Shown here piece after piece: positions 10,570 to 20,077 of a stretch of DNA of 64,000 nucleotides; the first letter of the stretch is position 1, and each line of letters begins with the position of its first letter. Source of the DNA: Mucisphaera sp965279675 (GTDB lineage: Bacteria; Planctomycetota; Phycisphaerae; Phycisphaerales; Phycisphaeraceae); contig NZ_CBDIIJ010000002.1 in assembly GCF_965279675.1 (NCBI RefSeq), positions 868,001-932,000 on the forward strand, written 5' to 3'. The notes under the pieces were generated by a model. The model was given only the letters and a program-made list of their open reading frames with translations. It did no database searches and was not told the DNA's origin. The translations under genes were made by a program, and so were the position numbers.

Positions 10570-11846
10570 ACGAAACCGCCCAAACCGCCATGACCGTCTC
10601 GGAAGTCATCGCGCCCTACATGCCGGTCTTCTTCGTGGCCTTCCTGGCGTCGCTGATCATCACCCCGATCATGCGGTCGATCGCCACCCACAACAACATC
10701 GTCGACAAGCCCGACCTCATCCGGAAGAACCACATCCAGGCCATCGCCTACCTCGGCGGGGTCGCGATCTTCCTCGGCTGGCTCGCCGGCGTCATCATGG
10801 GCTACTTCACCGAACCCCACGACGCCCACCTCCCGACCGGCCTCTCACAGATCCACTTCCCGATCTGGGTCATCGTCGGTGCCGGTCTCATCTGCCTGAC
10901 CGGCCTGATCGACGATGTCTACGGCCTGAGCCCGCGCCTCAAGGTCGCCGGCCAGCTCTTCGCCGCCGCCATGCTGGCCCACGAGAACGTCGGCCCGCAG
11001 ATCATCAACGAGCTGATCGTCGCGATGGAGCAGGCCACCGGCGTCATGAACCCCCTGCCCGACTGGCTCATGGCCGGAGCCTACGGCCAGGAATACCTCG
11101 GCCTCGAATACTGGCTCGGCACCGCCCTCATCGCCTTCCTCGTGATCGGGGCCTGCAACGCCCTGAACCTGATCGACGGCCTCGACGGCCTCGCCGGCGG
11201 AGTCACCGCCATCTCTGCGACCGGTTTCCTCGTCATCGCCGCTTTGGTCACGGTCCAGACCCAGGATGCCGTCCTGCTCGCCGAAGGCACACTCAGTCAC
11301 CCGATACGGCTGGTGATGTGCCTGGCCATCATTGGCGCCGTGCTCGGTTTCCTGCCCTACAACTTCAACCCAGCGACGATCTTCATGGGCGACGCCGGCT
11401 CGCTGCTGCTCGGCTATCTCTGCATCGCCACCGTGCTGATGTTCGCCGCCGTCCCCGGCAAGGCCCTGCTACTGGTCACGGCGTCGCTGATCGCCTTCGC
11501 CGTCCCCATCACCGACACCTCCCTGGCCATCTTCCGCCGAAAGATGCGGGGCCAGCCGCTTTTCAGCCCCGACAGCCAGCACATCCACCACCTGCTCCGC
11601 CGGGCCGGACTCTCGGTCAAAGCCGCGGTCCTCACCATGTACCTCGCCGCCGCCTCCTTCGCCGCCATCGGCTGTGCGATGGTCGCCGTCGAGCTCCGCT
11701 GGCGCTACGCCCTGGCCGCCTTCATCGTCCTCTACAGCTTCATCATGGTCATGGCCTACAAGTACGGCGAGCACCAGTGGCTGCTGGAGAAAATGAAGGC
11801 CGACAACGATCAGGATCAGGACGGTCCCCAGCAGCCCAGTGCGTGA
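10566..11846 (+). CDS. WecA/MraY-family undecaprenyl-phosphate sugar-1-phosphate transferase
   Basis: 426 residues with about eleven membrane segments. Family motifs are present in order: IDDVYGLSPRLK, NLIDGLDGLAGG, FMGDAGSLLLGY and the cytoplasmic HIHHLLRRAG loop. Such enzymes move a sugar-1-phosphate (often GlcNAc-1-P) from a UDP-sugar to undecaprenyl phosphate, the first step of O-antigen, EPS or teichoic acid synthesis. The GTG start overlaps the epimerase stop (GTGA), so translation is probably coupled. It is the last gene of the EPS run; the following promoter belongs to rpsB. The sugar specificity is not determined. Confidence 0.88.
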   Translation: MNETAQTAMTVSEVIAPYMPVFFVAFLASLIITPIMRSIATHNNIVDKPDLIRKNHIQAIAYLGGVAIFLGWLAGVIMGYFTEPHDAHLPTGLSQIHFPIWVIVGAGLICLTGLIDDVYGLSPRLKVAGQLFAAAMLAHENVGPQIINELIVAMEQATGVMNPLPDWLMAGAYGQEYLGLEYWLGTALIAFLVIGACNALNLIDGLDGLAGGVTAISATGFLVIAALVTVQTQDAVLLAEGTLSHPIRLVMCLAIIGAVLGFLPYNFNPATIFMGDAGSLLLGYLCIATVLMFAAVPGKALLLVTASLIAFAVPITDTSLAIFRRKMRGQPLFSPDSQHIHHLLRRAGLSVKAAVLTMYLAAASFAAIGCAMVAVELRWRYALAAFIVLYSFIMVMAYKYGEHQWLLEKMKADNDQDQDGPQQPSA

Positions 11847-11915
11847 ACAACGATCATCGGCCTAGCCTGGCAGTTCACCCCACCCAATCCTCTGACGATC
11901 CCCTCACAATCCCGC

Positions 11916-11944
11916 TTGCAGCCTGTGCCTGCTCGGTTTAGGAT
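11916..11944 (+). promoter_or_regulatory. probable rpsB-tsf promoter
   Basis: TTGCAG (11916-11921) and TAGGAT (11939-11944) are separated by 17 nt in the 301-bp gap before rpsB. Spacing is optimal and both hexamers are reasonable matches to a housekeeping sigma factor. It implies a leader of roughly 200 nt. Confidence 0.5.
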
Positions 11945-12035
11945 AATCGATCCCGCGAATGGACTCGCAGTCGGGGCCGGGATGCTATCCTCCGCCCCGC
12001 TTCCACGACGGAAACAGCACGAAACCCGATCTGAA

Positions 12036-12106
12036 ACCGGTGCCGCACCGGTAGGCAGTGGGGGTCAACCCCGAGATGCGGCACAACCCTGTCCAAGGCG
12101 GACAGG
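12036..12106 (+). promoter_or_regulatory. structured rpsB leader, three consecutive hairpins
   Basis: Three perfect stems stand in a row just upstream of rpsB: ACCGGTG/CACCGGT (12036-12052), GGGG/CCCC (12061-12072) and CCTGTCC/GGACAGG (12088-12106). None is followed by a T-run. Ribosomal protein operons are commonly autoregulated through leader RNA, so this may be an S2-binding leader; that role is inferred. The motif does not match a leader class I can name. Confidence 0.4.
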
Positions 12107-12147
12107 TTCATCCGAATCGATCAGGGCCACCGGCCCAGGAGCGAAAC

Positions 12148-13005
12148 ATGGCGTCACTCGTCAAGGATCTTGTGGAAGCCGGAATCCACTTCGGCAGCCG
12201 CTCGACCCACTGGAACCCGAAGATGGCTCCCTACATCTTCGGTAAACGGCAGAAGATGCACATCATCGATGTCAAGGAGACCATCAAAGGCCTCCTCCTC
12301 GCCCGCAAGTTCCTGACCCAGACCGTCGCGGGAGGCAAAGACGTCCTCTTCGTCGCCACCAAGCGTCAGGCTCGCTCCATCGTCGAGAAGTACGTCAGCG
12401 AAGTCGAGATGCACTACGTCACCGAACGCTGGCTAGGCGGCACGCTCACCAACTTTCGCACCATCCGCGAACGCCTCAAGCGACTCGAAGAACTCGAACG
12501 ACTCGAAGAGTCCGGCGAGATCGACAACTACTCCAAGAAGATGGAGTCGCAGCTCAATCGTGAGAAAACCAAGATCCTTCGCAACCTCGAAGGCATCCGC
12601 AACATGACCAAGCTCCCCGGAGCCATGGTCGTCATCGACGTCAATGCCGAGCTCAACGCCGTCAAGGAAGCCCGCAAGCTGGGTATCCCGACTGTCTGCC
12701 TGATCGATACCGATTCCGATCCTGAGTTCGCAGACATCCCCATTCCGGGCAATGACGACGCCATGCGAGCCATCGAGGTCGTGGTCTCCAACCTGACCAA
12801 GGCCATCGCCGAAGGCAAGCACAACCGCCAGCAGGTCGCCGAGCAGGCCAAGGCTCAGGCCGCCGAAGCAGGTGGCGAAGAAGCCCCCCGCCGACGCAGC
12901 AAGCGCTCGCAGTTCAGCGCCGATGCCCCGACCCCTCAGGACGACAACGCCGAGCCCGTCGCCGCCTCCACGGCCGACGCCGAAAGCTCGACGCCCGCCT
13001 CCTGA
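12148..13005 (+). CDS. rpsB: 30S ribosomal protein S2
   Basis: 285 residues, beginning with the family's usual LVKDLVEAGIHFG and followed by GGTLTNFRTI and VIDVNAE, all hallmarks of S2. The start is ATG 12148 with AGGAG 6 nt upstream; an in-frame GTG 90 nt earlier lies inside the leader hairpins and is not used. The last ~35 residues form a low-complexity, acidic and alanine-rich tail beyond the usual S2 length. The gene is followed by tsf, as in most bacteria. Confidence 0.97.
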   Translation: MASLVKDLVEAGIHFGSRSTHWNPKMAPYIFGKRQKMHIIDVKETIKGLLLARKFLTQTVAGGKDVLFVATKRQARSIVEKYVSEVEMHYVTERWLGGTLTNFRTIRERLKRLEELERLEESGEIDNYSKKMESQLNREKTKILRNLEGIRNMTKLPGAMVVIDVNAELNAVKEARKLGIPTVCLIDTDSDPEFADIPIPGNDDAMRAIEVVVSNLTKAIAEGKHNRQQVAEQAKAQAAEAGGEEAPRRRSKRSQFSADAPTPQDDNAEPVAASTADAESSTPAS

Positions 13006-13026
13006 TCCCTCAGCAAACCCCGTCGA

Positions 13027-13043
13027 CCGGCCCCAACGGCCGG
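13027..13043 (+). promoter_or_regulatory. hairpin between rpsB and tsf
   Basis: CCGGCC, loop CCAAC, GGCCGG form a short strong stem in the 82-bp rpsB-tsf gap, without a T-run. It may act as a partial attenuator or an RNA-stability element that sets the S2 to EF-Ts ratio. Confidence 0.35.
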
Positions 13044-13087
13044 CCAAAATCCAACTTATTTCCAACCCCGAATTGGGAGTGTGAACC

Positions 13088-13894
13088 ATGGCGATTACCG
13101 CCAAGGACGTGATGGCCCTTCGCAAAGCAACGGGCCTCGGCATGATGGAATCCAAGGCCGCCCTCGAAGAAGCCGGAGGCGACTTCGACGCCGCTGTCGA
13201 ACTCGTGCGCAAGAAGGGCCTCGCCAAGATGGACACCCGCACCGATCGCGAGTCGTCCGAAGGCCGCGTCGGCATCGCCGTCAGCGACGACAAGACCAAG
13301 GCCGCCATCGTCGCCGTTCACACCGAGACCGACTTCACCGCCAAGAACCCCGACTACGTCGCCATGGTCCAGGGCGTCGCCGACGAAGCCCTCAAGGGAG
13401 CCGCCGGCCCCGTCGAGAAGAACGACACCATGCAGGGCCTCATCGACAACGTCCGACTCACCACCAAGGAGAACGTCCAGTACGACAAGGGCGAAGTCCT
13501 CGGCGGCGGGTCCACGAAGATCGGCTCTTACCTCCACCACAACGGCAAGGTCGGCGTTCTCATCGAGGTCGAAGGCGAGGCCTCCGACGAGCTCCTCTCC
13601 GACCTCTGCATGCACGTTACCGCCATCGTTCCGGCTCCGCTCGGCGTCAACCCCGAAGACGTCCCCCAGGAAGCCATCGACAAGGAACGCGAAATAGCCA
13701 TCGGCCAGGCCATGGAATCCGGCAAGCCCAAGGAAATCGCCGAGAAGATGGTCGAAGGCAAGATGCGCAAGTACCTCGACACCGTCGTCCTCCTCCGCCA
13801 GCCTTTCGTCAAGGACGATAAGAAGCAGATCCAGGACCTCCTGCCCAAGGGCTCGACGATCAAGAAGTTCGTCCGCTACCAGGTGGGCGGCTAA
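13088..13894 (+). CDS. tsf: elongation factor Ts
   Basis: 268 residues. The N-terminal UBA-like domain (VMALRKATGLGMMESKAAL) is followed by the core with the TDF motif (HTETDFTAKN) that contacts EF-Tu. EF-Ts is the guanine-nucleotide exchange factor for EF-Tu. A GGGAG site lies upstream of ATG 13088. The length is slightly shorter than in E. coli, within the normal family range. Seventeen nt separate it from ilvE on the same strand. Confidence 0.97.
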   Translation: MAITAKDVMALRKATGLGMMESKAALEEAGGDFDAAVELVRKKGLAKMDTRTDRESSEGRVGIAVSDDKTKAAIVAVHTETDFTAKNPDYVAMVQGVADEALKGAAGPVEKNDTMQGLIDNVRLTTKENVQYDKGEVLGGGSTKIGSYLHHNGKVGVLIEVEGEASDELLSDLCMHVTAIVPAPLGVNPEDVPQEAIDKEREIAIGQAMESGKPKEIAEKMVEGKMRKYLDTVVLLRQPFVKDDKKQIQDLLPKGSTIKKFVRYQVGG

Positions 13895-13911
13895 ACCCTA
13901 AGGACACCGCC

Positions 13912-14853
13912 GTGTCACAGACCGACGCCTCTCCAGGTGCTTTGCCCAACGCCGAGTCCATCCCGGTCGGGCGATCGGTCTGGATCGACGGTCAACTCGT
14001 CCCCTCTGAGAAAGCCGCCGTCAGCGTCTACGACCACGGCGTGCTCTATGGCGACGGCGTCTTCGAAGGCATCCGCATCTACAACGGCCGGGTCTTCAAG
14101 CTCCGTAGCCACCTCCAAAGACTCGAGGAATCCGCCCGCGCGATCCGCATGGAACTGACCTACACCATCGATGAGCTGTTCGATGCCGTGAAGCAGACCG
14201 CCGCCGCCAACAACCAGACCGACGGCTACGTCCGGCTCTGCGTGACCCGCGGCTCCGGCACCCTGGGCCTCAACCCCTTCCGCTGCCCCCGGCCGGTGGT
14301 CTTCATCATCACCGACGCCATCAAGCTCTACCCCGAAGAGATGTACCGCGACGGCATGGCCATCGTCACCGCCGCCACCATCCGCAACCACCCCGCCGCG
14401 CTCTCTCCACGCATCAAGAGCCTCAACTACCTCAACAACATCCTCGCCAAGATCGAAGCCATCGACGCCGGCGTCATGGAAGCCGTGATGCTCAACCATC
14501 AGGGCTACGTCGCCGAGTGCACCGGCGACAACATCTTCATCGTCAAGACCATCGCCTCAGGCGAGACCGTCATCCGCACGCCCCCGCTACACGCCGGCAT
14601 CCTCGACGGCATCACCAAGCAGACCGTCGAGATCCTCGCACACAAAGCCGGCTACCGCGTCGAAGCCATCGACCTCACGCGCTACGACCTCTACACCGCC
14701 GACGAGGTCTTCCTCACCGGCACCGCCGCAGAGGTCATCCCCTCGACGCACATCGACGGCCGCACCATCGGCGACGGCAAACCCGGGCCCGTCACCCGCC
14801 GACTCATCGACGACTTCCACAAACTCGTCGCCAAAGACGCGCCCGAAGACTAA
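13912..14853 (+). CDS. ilvE: branched-chain amino acid aminotransferase (class IV)
   Basis: 313 residues from GTG 13912. Class IV PLP fold signatures are seen: SVYDHGVLYGDGVFEGIR, the PLP lysine Lys169 in SPRIKSLNYLNN, and EAVMLNHQGYVAECTGDNIF. The enzyme transfers the amino group between glutamate and the keto acids of valine, leucine and isoleucine. D-amino-acid and 4-amino-4-deoxychorismate lyase relatives share the fold, but the SLNYLNNI segment and the length favour IlvE. It follows tsf closely and may be co-transcribed. Confidence 0.9.
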   Translation: MSQTDASPGALPNAESIPVGRSVWIDGQLVPSEKAAVSVYDHGVLYGDGVFEGIRIYNGRVFKLRSHLQRLEESARAIRMELTYTIDELFDAVKQTAAANNQTDGYVRLCVTRGSGTLGLNPFRCPRPVVFIITDAIKLYPEEMYRDGMAIVTAATIRNHPAALSPRIKSLNYLNNILAKIEAIDAGVMEAVMLNHQGYVAECTGDNIFIVKTIASGETVIRTPPLHAGILDGITKQTVEILAHKAGYRVEAIDLTRYDLYTADEVFLTGTAAEVIPSTHIDGRTIGDGKPGPVTRRLIDDFHKLVAKDAPED

Positions 14854-14934
14854 ACCCACAAGCTCACCTTTCAGCCGCGCATCATGGGTAGACATGTGGC
14901 GCATTAGCGATCGCGCGCGAACCCTACGATTAGC

Positions 14935-14963
14935 CAGACAACCACCGCCGCTTCGCATACCCT
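14935..14963 (+). promoter_or_regulatory. probable leaderless promoter of truD
   Basis: CAGACA (14935-14940), 17 nt, TACCCT (14958-14963), then exactly 6 nt to the ATG of truD. Transcription would start at or next to the start codon. No Shine-Dalgarno is present, which agrees with a leaderless mRNA. Confidence 0.4.
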
Positions 14964-14969
14964 CACGGC

Positions 14970-16271
14970 ATGTCACTCACCGCCAACCTCGCCAGACTCA
15001 CCAAAGACCTGCCTGGCATCCAAGGCGTCATCAAAGAACGCCCCGAAGACTTCCTCGTCGAAGAACAGCCGCTCTACGAACCCTCCGGCGAAGGCGAACA
15101 CCTCTACCTGTACATCGAAAAACGAGAGATGACCACGGCCGACGCCGTGCGTCGCATCGCCAAGGCCTTCCGCGTCAGCCGCAGAGAGATCGGCTATGCC
15201 GGTCTCAAGGACAAGCACGCCGTCACCCGCCAACTCATCTCCGTCCGTCTGCCCAGCCCGCAACATCAGGACGAACGCCTCGCCAAGGTCGAGATGCCGC
15301 CCCGGCTCAAGGTCCTCTGGCACGACCGCCACACCAACAAGCTCCGCCGCGGCCACCACGCCGGCAACCGCTTCGTCATCCGCATTCGACGCGTCGAACC
15401 CACCGCCGTTGTCCGCGCCAAACCCATCCTCCAACGCCTCGAACAACAAGGCGCCCCCAACTACCTCGGCCAGCAACGCTTCGGCTACCGCGACAACGCC
15501 CACCTCATCGGCAAGGCCCTCCTGCTCAACGAATACCAGCAAGTACTCGACCTCCTCCTCGGCAACCCCCTCGACCACGAAACCCCCAAACTCCAGGAAG
15601 CCCGCAGAGCCTACGAGCAGGCCGATTACGACAAAGCCCTCCAGCTCTGCCCCAAGTCCCTTCGCAACGACCGCCAGGCCCTCGAAGCCCTCCGCCAGGG
15701 CGCGAGCGCCGACAAAGCCGTCAACGCCATCGACCTCACCCAGCGGCAGCTCTACCTCAGCGCCCTCCAGGGCGCGATCTTCAACGACATCCTCAACCAG
15801 CGCATCCAGGCCGGCACGTTCGACCAGCTCCTGCCCGGCGACCTCGCCTGGAAACACGACAACGGCTCCGTCTTCGCCGTCGATCAACCCACCGCCGACA
15901 AAGAGAACGCAGCCAACGGCCGCATCCGCCAACTCCTGATCTCACCCTCCGGCCCGATGTGGGGGCCCTCCATGCTCAAAGCCTCAGGTCAAACCGCCGA
16001 AGCCGAACAACGGGCGCTCGAAGCCCAGGGCCTCACCGAACAGCACCTGGAAGCAGCCGGAAAACTCGATGTCCCCGGCCAGCGGCGGCCCCTGCGCATC
16101 TTCATCAAAGACACCGAGCTCGAAGGCGGCGCCGACGAACACGGGCCCTTCGTCAAGGTCGCCTTCGAACTTCCCCGCGGCGCCTTCGCCACCATGATCC
16201 TCCGCGAGATCATGAAAAACGACGTCCCCGACGCCACCCTCGAACGCTTCAAACCCAACGCCGAGGCTTAG
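14970..16271 (+). CDS. truD: tRNA pseudouridine(13) synthase TruD
   Basis: 433 residues. The catalytic aspartate is Asp81 in the signature GLKDKHAVTRQ, and the N-terminus PEDFLVEE and the later NYLGQQRFGYRDN are typical of TruD. The enzyme converts U13 in tRNA to pseudouridine. The start codon has no ribosome site but a -10-like element 6 nt upstream. The stop overlaps the convergent glyQS stop by 4 nt (16268-16271), so no terminator space exists between the two genes. Confidence 0.93.
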   Translation: MSLTANLARLTKDLPGIQGVIKERPEDFLVEEQPLYEPSGEGEHLYLYIEKREMTTADAVRRIAKAFRVSRREIGYAGLKDKHAVTRQLISVRLPSPQHQDERLAKVEMPPRLKVLWHDRHTNKLRRGHHAGNRFVIRIRRVEPTAVVRAKPILQRLEQQGAPNYLGQQRFGYRDNAHLIGKALLLNEYQQVLDLLLGNPLDHETPKLQEARRAYEQADYDKALQLCPKSLRNDRQALEALRQGASADKAVNAIDLTQRQLYLSALQGAIFNDILNQRIQAGTFDQLLPGDLAWKHDNGSVFAVDQPTADKENAANGRIRQLLISPSGPMWGPSMLKASGQTAEAEQRALEAQGLTEQHLEAAGKLDVPGQRRPLRIFIKDTELEGGADEHGPFVKVAFELPRGAFATMILREIMKNDVPDATLERFKPNAEA

Positions 16272-17836
16272 TCCTCAAGCCGCTCGCCTAGGAACTCATC
16301 CACCTTGTCCAGGCTCACGCGCTCCTGCGCCTGCGTATCCCGATGACGCACCGTCACCGCCTGATCGCTCGCCGTATCGCCATCGACCGTGAAACAGAAA
16401 GGCGTACCCGCCTCATCCATCCGGGCATACCGCTTGCCGATCGACTGCTTCGCGTCCATCTGCACCGCATACTTCTGCCGCAGATCCAGGTACAGCTTCT
16501 GCGCGATCTCCGGCATCCCGTCCTTGTTCACCAGCGGGAACACCGCCGCCTTGATCGGCGCGAACTTCGGCTTGAACTTCATGAACAGCTTCGAGGCCCG
16601 CGAGTCATCAGGCGTGAACGCCTCACACAGCAAAACCAGCACCGCCCGCGTCAGACCCGACGCCGGCTCGATCACGTTCGGGATGTACCGCTGCTTCGCC
16701 TTGTCCGGCTCGGCCTGATCGAAGTACTCCATCTTCGCGCCCGAGTGCTCCTGATGCTGCGTCAGGTCGAAACACCCGCGGTGCGCCACCCCCTCCAGCT
16801 CACCAAAACTGGGAGCCGTAAACGGATACTTGTACTCCACGTCCACGCACATCTTCGAGTAGTGCGCCAGTTCGTCCTGATCGTGATCCCGGAACCGCAG
16901 GTTCGACTTCTCGATGCCCAGCGACTCCCACCACCGCATCCGCTCGTGCTTCCAGAAGTCGTACCACTTCGGCGAATCATCAGGCGCACAGAACCACTCC
17001 AGCTCCATCTGCTCGAACTCACGCGACCGGAAGATAAAGTTCCGGGGCGTCACCTCGTTTCGGAACGACTTGCCCACCTGCGCAATCCCGAACGGCACCT
17101 TGACGCGCATCGTGTCCAGCACGTTTTTGTAGTTCAGGAAGATCCCCTGAGCCGTCTCCGGCCGCAGATACGCCTTCGCGTCTTCGTTCCGTATCGCACC
17201 CGTGTACGTATCGAACATCAGATTGAACTCGCGAGGCTCCGTCAGCGTCCCCGCCTCATCCACATCCGGACCCACCACCGCCAATTGCTCGTCTCGCGAC
17301 AAATCGGTGTACACCCGATCCGGCTCCTGAGTGATGAGCTCCCCGCCACCCGTCTTCTTCACCAGCTTCTCCGCGCGCTTGCGCCAGACCTCCGCGTGCG
17401 CGTCCCCCTCCAGCACAGACAGGTGCCCCAGACTCTGCCGCTCGCCCTTACGCTCGACCAGCACCTCGCCAACCATCAGGTGATCCGCGCGGTACCGCCG
17501 CTTCGAAGCCGTGCAGTCCACCATCGGATCATTAAACCCACCCACATGCCCCGAAGCCTCCCACGTCTTCGGGTTCTGAATGATCGCCGAGTCCAGCCCC
17601 ACGATCGATAGCGGGTCGCCATCCGGCCCGATTGGCGGGCACTCGACCGTCTGCTTCCACCAGTGATCCCGGATGTTGTTCTTCAGCGCAATCCCCAGCG
17701 GGCCGTAATCCCAGAACCCGTTGATCCCGCCATAAATGTCTGAGGCCGGATAGACAAACCCGCGACGCTTGCACAGCGCCACGATCTCCTCCATCGACTT
17801 CTGTTCCGGGCTCAACGTCGCAGCGACCTCACTCAT
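16268..17836 (-). CDS. glyQS: glycyl-tRNA synthetase, single-chain homodimeric type
   Basis: 522 residues. Class II synthetase of the archaeal/eukaryal-like alpha2 type: GFVYPASDIYGGINGFWDYG near the N-terminus, motif 2 FRNEVTPRNFIFRSREFEQM, and a C-terminal anticodon-binding domain. It charges tRNA-Gly. The start is ATG 17836 with AGGAG just upstream; an in-frame codon six residues earlier is less likely. Tail-to-tail overlap with truD. Confidence 0.95.
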   Translation of the reverse strand: MSEVAATLSPEQKSMEEIVALCKRRGFVYPASDIYGGINGFWDYGPLGIALKNNIRDHWWKQTVECPPIGPDGDPLSIVGLDSAIIQNPKTWEASGHVGGFNDPMVDCTASKRRYRADHLMVGEVLVERKGERQSLGHLSVLEGDAHAEVWRKRAEKLVKKTGGGELITQEPDRVYTDLSRDEQLAVVGPDVDEAGTLTEPREFNLMFDTYTGAIRNEDAKAYLRPETAQGIFLNYKNVLDTMRVKVPFGIAQVGKSFRNEVTPRNFIFRSREFEQMELEWFCAPDDSPKWYDFWKHERMRWWESLGIEKSNLRFRDHDQDELAHYSKMCVDVEYKYPFTAPSFGELEGVAHRGCFDLTQHQEHSGAKMEYFDQAEPDKAKQRYIPNVIEPASGLTRAVLVLLCEAFTPDDSRASKLFMKFKPKFAPIKAAVFPLVNKDGMPEIAQKLYLDLRQKYAVQMDAKQSIGKRYARMDEAGTPFCFTVDGDTASDQAVTVRHRDTQAQERVSLDKVDEFLGERLED

Positions 17837-18008
17837 CACAAACTCCTGCCACACACGCTTGGCGTACCGTGCGCGCTTCGGGGACCGACAAACACATCTG
17901 AAAACGACTCCACCGGCTCAAACCGGTCAGGCATGGTACCGCCTGAAACCAGAACCCGTGCCCAAAGCCGCCACCCCTCGCAGCAAACCACCCAGCCCGC
18001 CCAATCCC

Positions 18009-18749
18009 TCACCGTTTCACGGCCGTAAACAGCGACCACGGCAGCTCCGTCTCCGCCAGTTCGGCCTCAAACCCCGCCTCCTCGAACAGCCGCAGCCAGG
18101 TCGCCAGCGGAAACGCCGCACACCGATGCTCATCCCGATACGTCCGCCGCTCACCCGTCTCCAGATCCTCCACCTCGATCTCCAGCAGCATGCCGTAATT
18201 GAACCGCTCATCCAGCTCCGACACCGTCGACGTCAGCCGATACACCCGCCCCTCCTCCTCCCGCTCATCCGTCGCCCGCTCCGACGCATCGAACGTCTCC
18301 GCCGTGTTGTCCGGCGCCGTGATCAGCAGACCGCCCGGCTCCAGGTGCTCACCCGCCGACCGAAACGTCGCCAGCAGGTCCGCCTCCGTCAGCAGATAGT
18401 CGATCGCGTCATGGATCAGCACCACATCGAACACCCGCTCGAGCCGCACCCCGCGCATGTCCGCCACGATCGTCTCCACCTCCGGATTCAACGCCCGGCA
18501 CGCAGCCAGCATCGACGCAGACAAGTCCGAAGCCACACACCGATGCCCCCGCTTCAGGTGATAAAGCGTGTGCCCGCCCCCCGCACCGAGTTCCAGGACC
18601 CGCTTGCTCCCCGCTCCAAACGTCCGACCAATCAGCCCCCGGATGATCGCCGCCTCCGGCCCGTAATCCTCGGCAGGCGACAGCTTCGGCCACAGCTCAG
18701 ACAGATCCCCATACAGCCTCGGCAGCGCCGGCTCGTTCACACCGCCCAT
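18009..18749 (-). CDS. class I SAM-dependent methyltransferase
   Basis: 246 residues. The SAM-binding motif I is VLELGAGGGHT (around residues 50-60), followed by the acidic VASDLS after strand 2 and VLIHDAIDYL at motif IV. The substrate is unknown; the closest general pattern is the small-molecule methyltransferase_25/11 type. ATG 18749 overlaps the stop of the preceding gene (TGATG), so it is translationally coupled to the secreted SIS-like protein and, through it, to efp. Confidence 0.8.
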   Translation of the reverse strand: MGGVNEPALPRLYGDLSELWPKLSPAEDYGPEAAIIRGLIGRTFGAGSKRVLELGAGGGHTLYHLKRGHRCVASDLSASMLAACRALNPEVETIVADMRGVRLERVFDVVLIHDAIDYLLTEADLLATFRSAGEHLEPGGLLITAPDNTAETFDASERATDEREEEGRVYRLTSTVSELDERFNYGMLLEIEVEDLETGERRTYRDEHRCAAFPLATWLRLFEEAGFEAELAETELPWSLFTAVKR

Positions 18750-20077
18750 CAATCATCCTCCCCATCCGGCACCCGCCGCCTGCTCAAAAACTCAACCTCT
18801 GCCGGGATCTGTGCCGTTAACAGCCACGCCACCACCTCACCCGCGAGCCCCGACCCTGCACCCAGCCTCGTCTCATGCCCCTCAATCTTCAGGATCGCCT
18901 CGCCAAACGGCACCCAGGTATCGATCACCAGATCCGCCCGCCCCCGACGATTCGCCAGCCCCAGCCTCGCATACACCCACACCACCCCCTGACCCGCCGA
19001 CCGATACCGCCCCGCCTCACCCCACCACGGATCGCCAGGCGGCAGGTGCGTCCCCACCGCCACCACCATGTCGCCCCGCCCCGCACGCACCGGCCGCCCC
19101 CGATGATGAAGCGGCCTCAGCACACCCGGATCACCCGCCAACCGCCCCCCCAGATGCCAGACCGGCTGAGCCCCGCCAGGCATGACGTACACCGACCCGC
19201 CATCGGCCATCACCCGCCCGCCCCGTCGAGCCGCCGCCGACACCGAAGGCCAACTCGCCGTGCCGATGTCCCGCAGAAGCTCACCCGCCGCATCCAGATA
19301 AGCCTCACCCAACACGCCTCCGGGGATCGGATCGAGCCACCGATCGTGCACAAACCGCTGACCCGCATACCGAACCGACCGCCGCCGCACCCGATCCACC
19401 TCCTCCGCCACCCGGATCACAGGGATCCGCTCCCGCCTGACACACGCAGAAAACAACTCCGCCTGAAAGGCCCACGCCGCCAGCGTGTGCATCACCGTCT
19501 GCGTCGGCGCTCCCACCTCCGCCTCCGGATCCTCCCCGCTATCCAGCAGCACATCCACCACACCCCGCGCCTCTTCCAACAACCCATGCCGTTCAAACCG
19601 CCGATGCGATCCCAAACCGATCAGCACCCCCGACCCCTTCAGCCCGCGCGCCTCCTCAATCTGCCCCCGCAAAAAAGCCGCTTTATCCAAATCACTAATC
19701 GGCCGCACACCAAATACATACAGCACCGGCTCACCCGTCCGCCCCGGCTCACCCGACACCAGCGCCAACGACCCCGCCGACCGACTCAGCTCCGCCGCCA
19801 ACCCCTCCGACCCCATCACGCCCAGCGACAACGCCCGCTCAACCAACACCTCAGCCACAAGGTCCGCCGCCTCGGTCACCGCAGGCATCTGCTCACGCAA
19901 CCGCTCAATCCCCGCCTCGATCTCCTCCAGATACGCCCGCGCCGCCGGCAACTCATCCAGCCCTTCAGGCTGAGCACTAACCGACCCCGGCAGGCCCACG
20001 AGAACCAACCAGACCCACAGCCCCCAAACAAACACACGACCTCCGCGCAACCCGACAGCCACGCAGCAACCCATCAT
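18749..20077 (-). CDS. secreted protein of unknown function, possibly two SIS-like domains
   Basis: 442 residues with an N-terminal signal peptide (hydrophobic stretch ending SVSAQP). I do not recognise a family with certainty. Two stretches look alike: YLEEIEAGIERLREQ...EAADLVAEVLV near the N-terminus and YLDAAGELLRDI...SAAARRGGRV near residue 265. Both resemble the helix-strand entry into SIS (sugar isomerase) domains of the DUF2529 kind. SIS proteins are normally cytoplasmic, so a signal peptide would be unusual. ATG 20077 overlaps the efp stop, and the stop overlaps the methyltransferase start, giving a tight three-gene operon. The assignment is weak and structural prediction would be needed. 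Confidence 0.6.
   Translation of the reverse strand: MMGCCVAVGLRGGRVFVWGLWVWLVLVGLPGSVSAQPEGLDELPAARAYLEEIEAGIERLREQMPAVTEAADLVAEVLVERALSLGVMGSEGLAAELSRSAGSLALVSGEPGRTGEPVLYVFGVRPISDLDKAAFLRGQIEEARGLKGSGVLIGLGSHRRFERHGLLEEARGVVDVLLDSGEDPEAEVGAPTQTVMHTLAAWAFQAELFSACVRRERIPVIRVAEEVDRVRRRSVRYAGQRFVHDRWLDPIPGGVLGEAYLDAAGELLRDIGTASWPSVSAAARRGGRVMADGGSVYVMPGGAQPVWHLGGRLAGDPGVLRPLHHRGRPVRAGRGDMVVAVGTHLPPGDPWWGEAGRYRSAGQGVVWVYARLGLANRRGRADLVIDTWVPFGEAILKIEGHETRLGAGSGLAGEVVAWLLTAQIPAEVEFLSRRRVPDGEDD

Noticed and set aside
14894..16291. 465-residue plus-strand frame inside truD
   Set aside because: Arg/Pro/His-rich alternative frame of a high-GC gene; TruD motifs are in the other frame.
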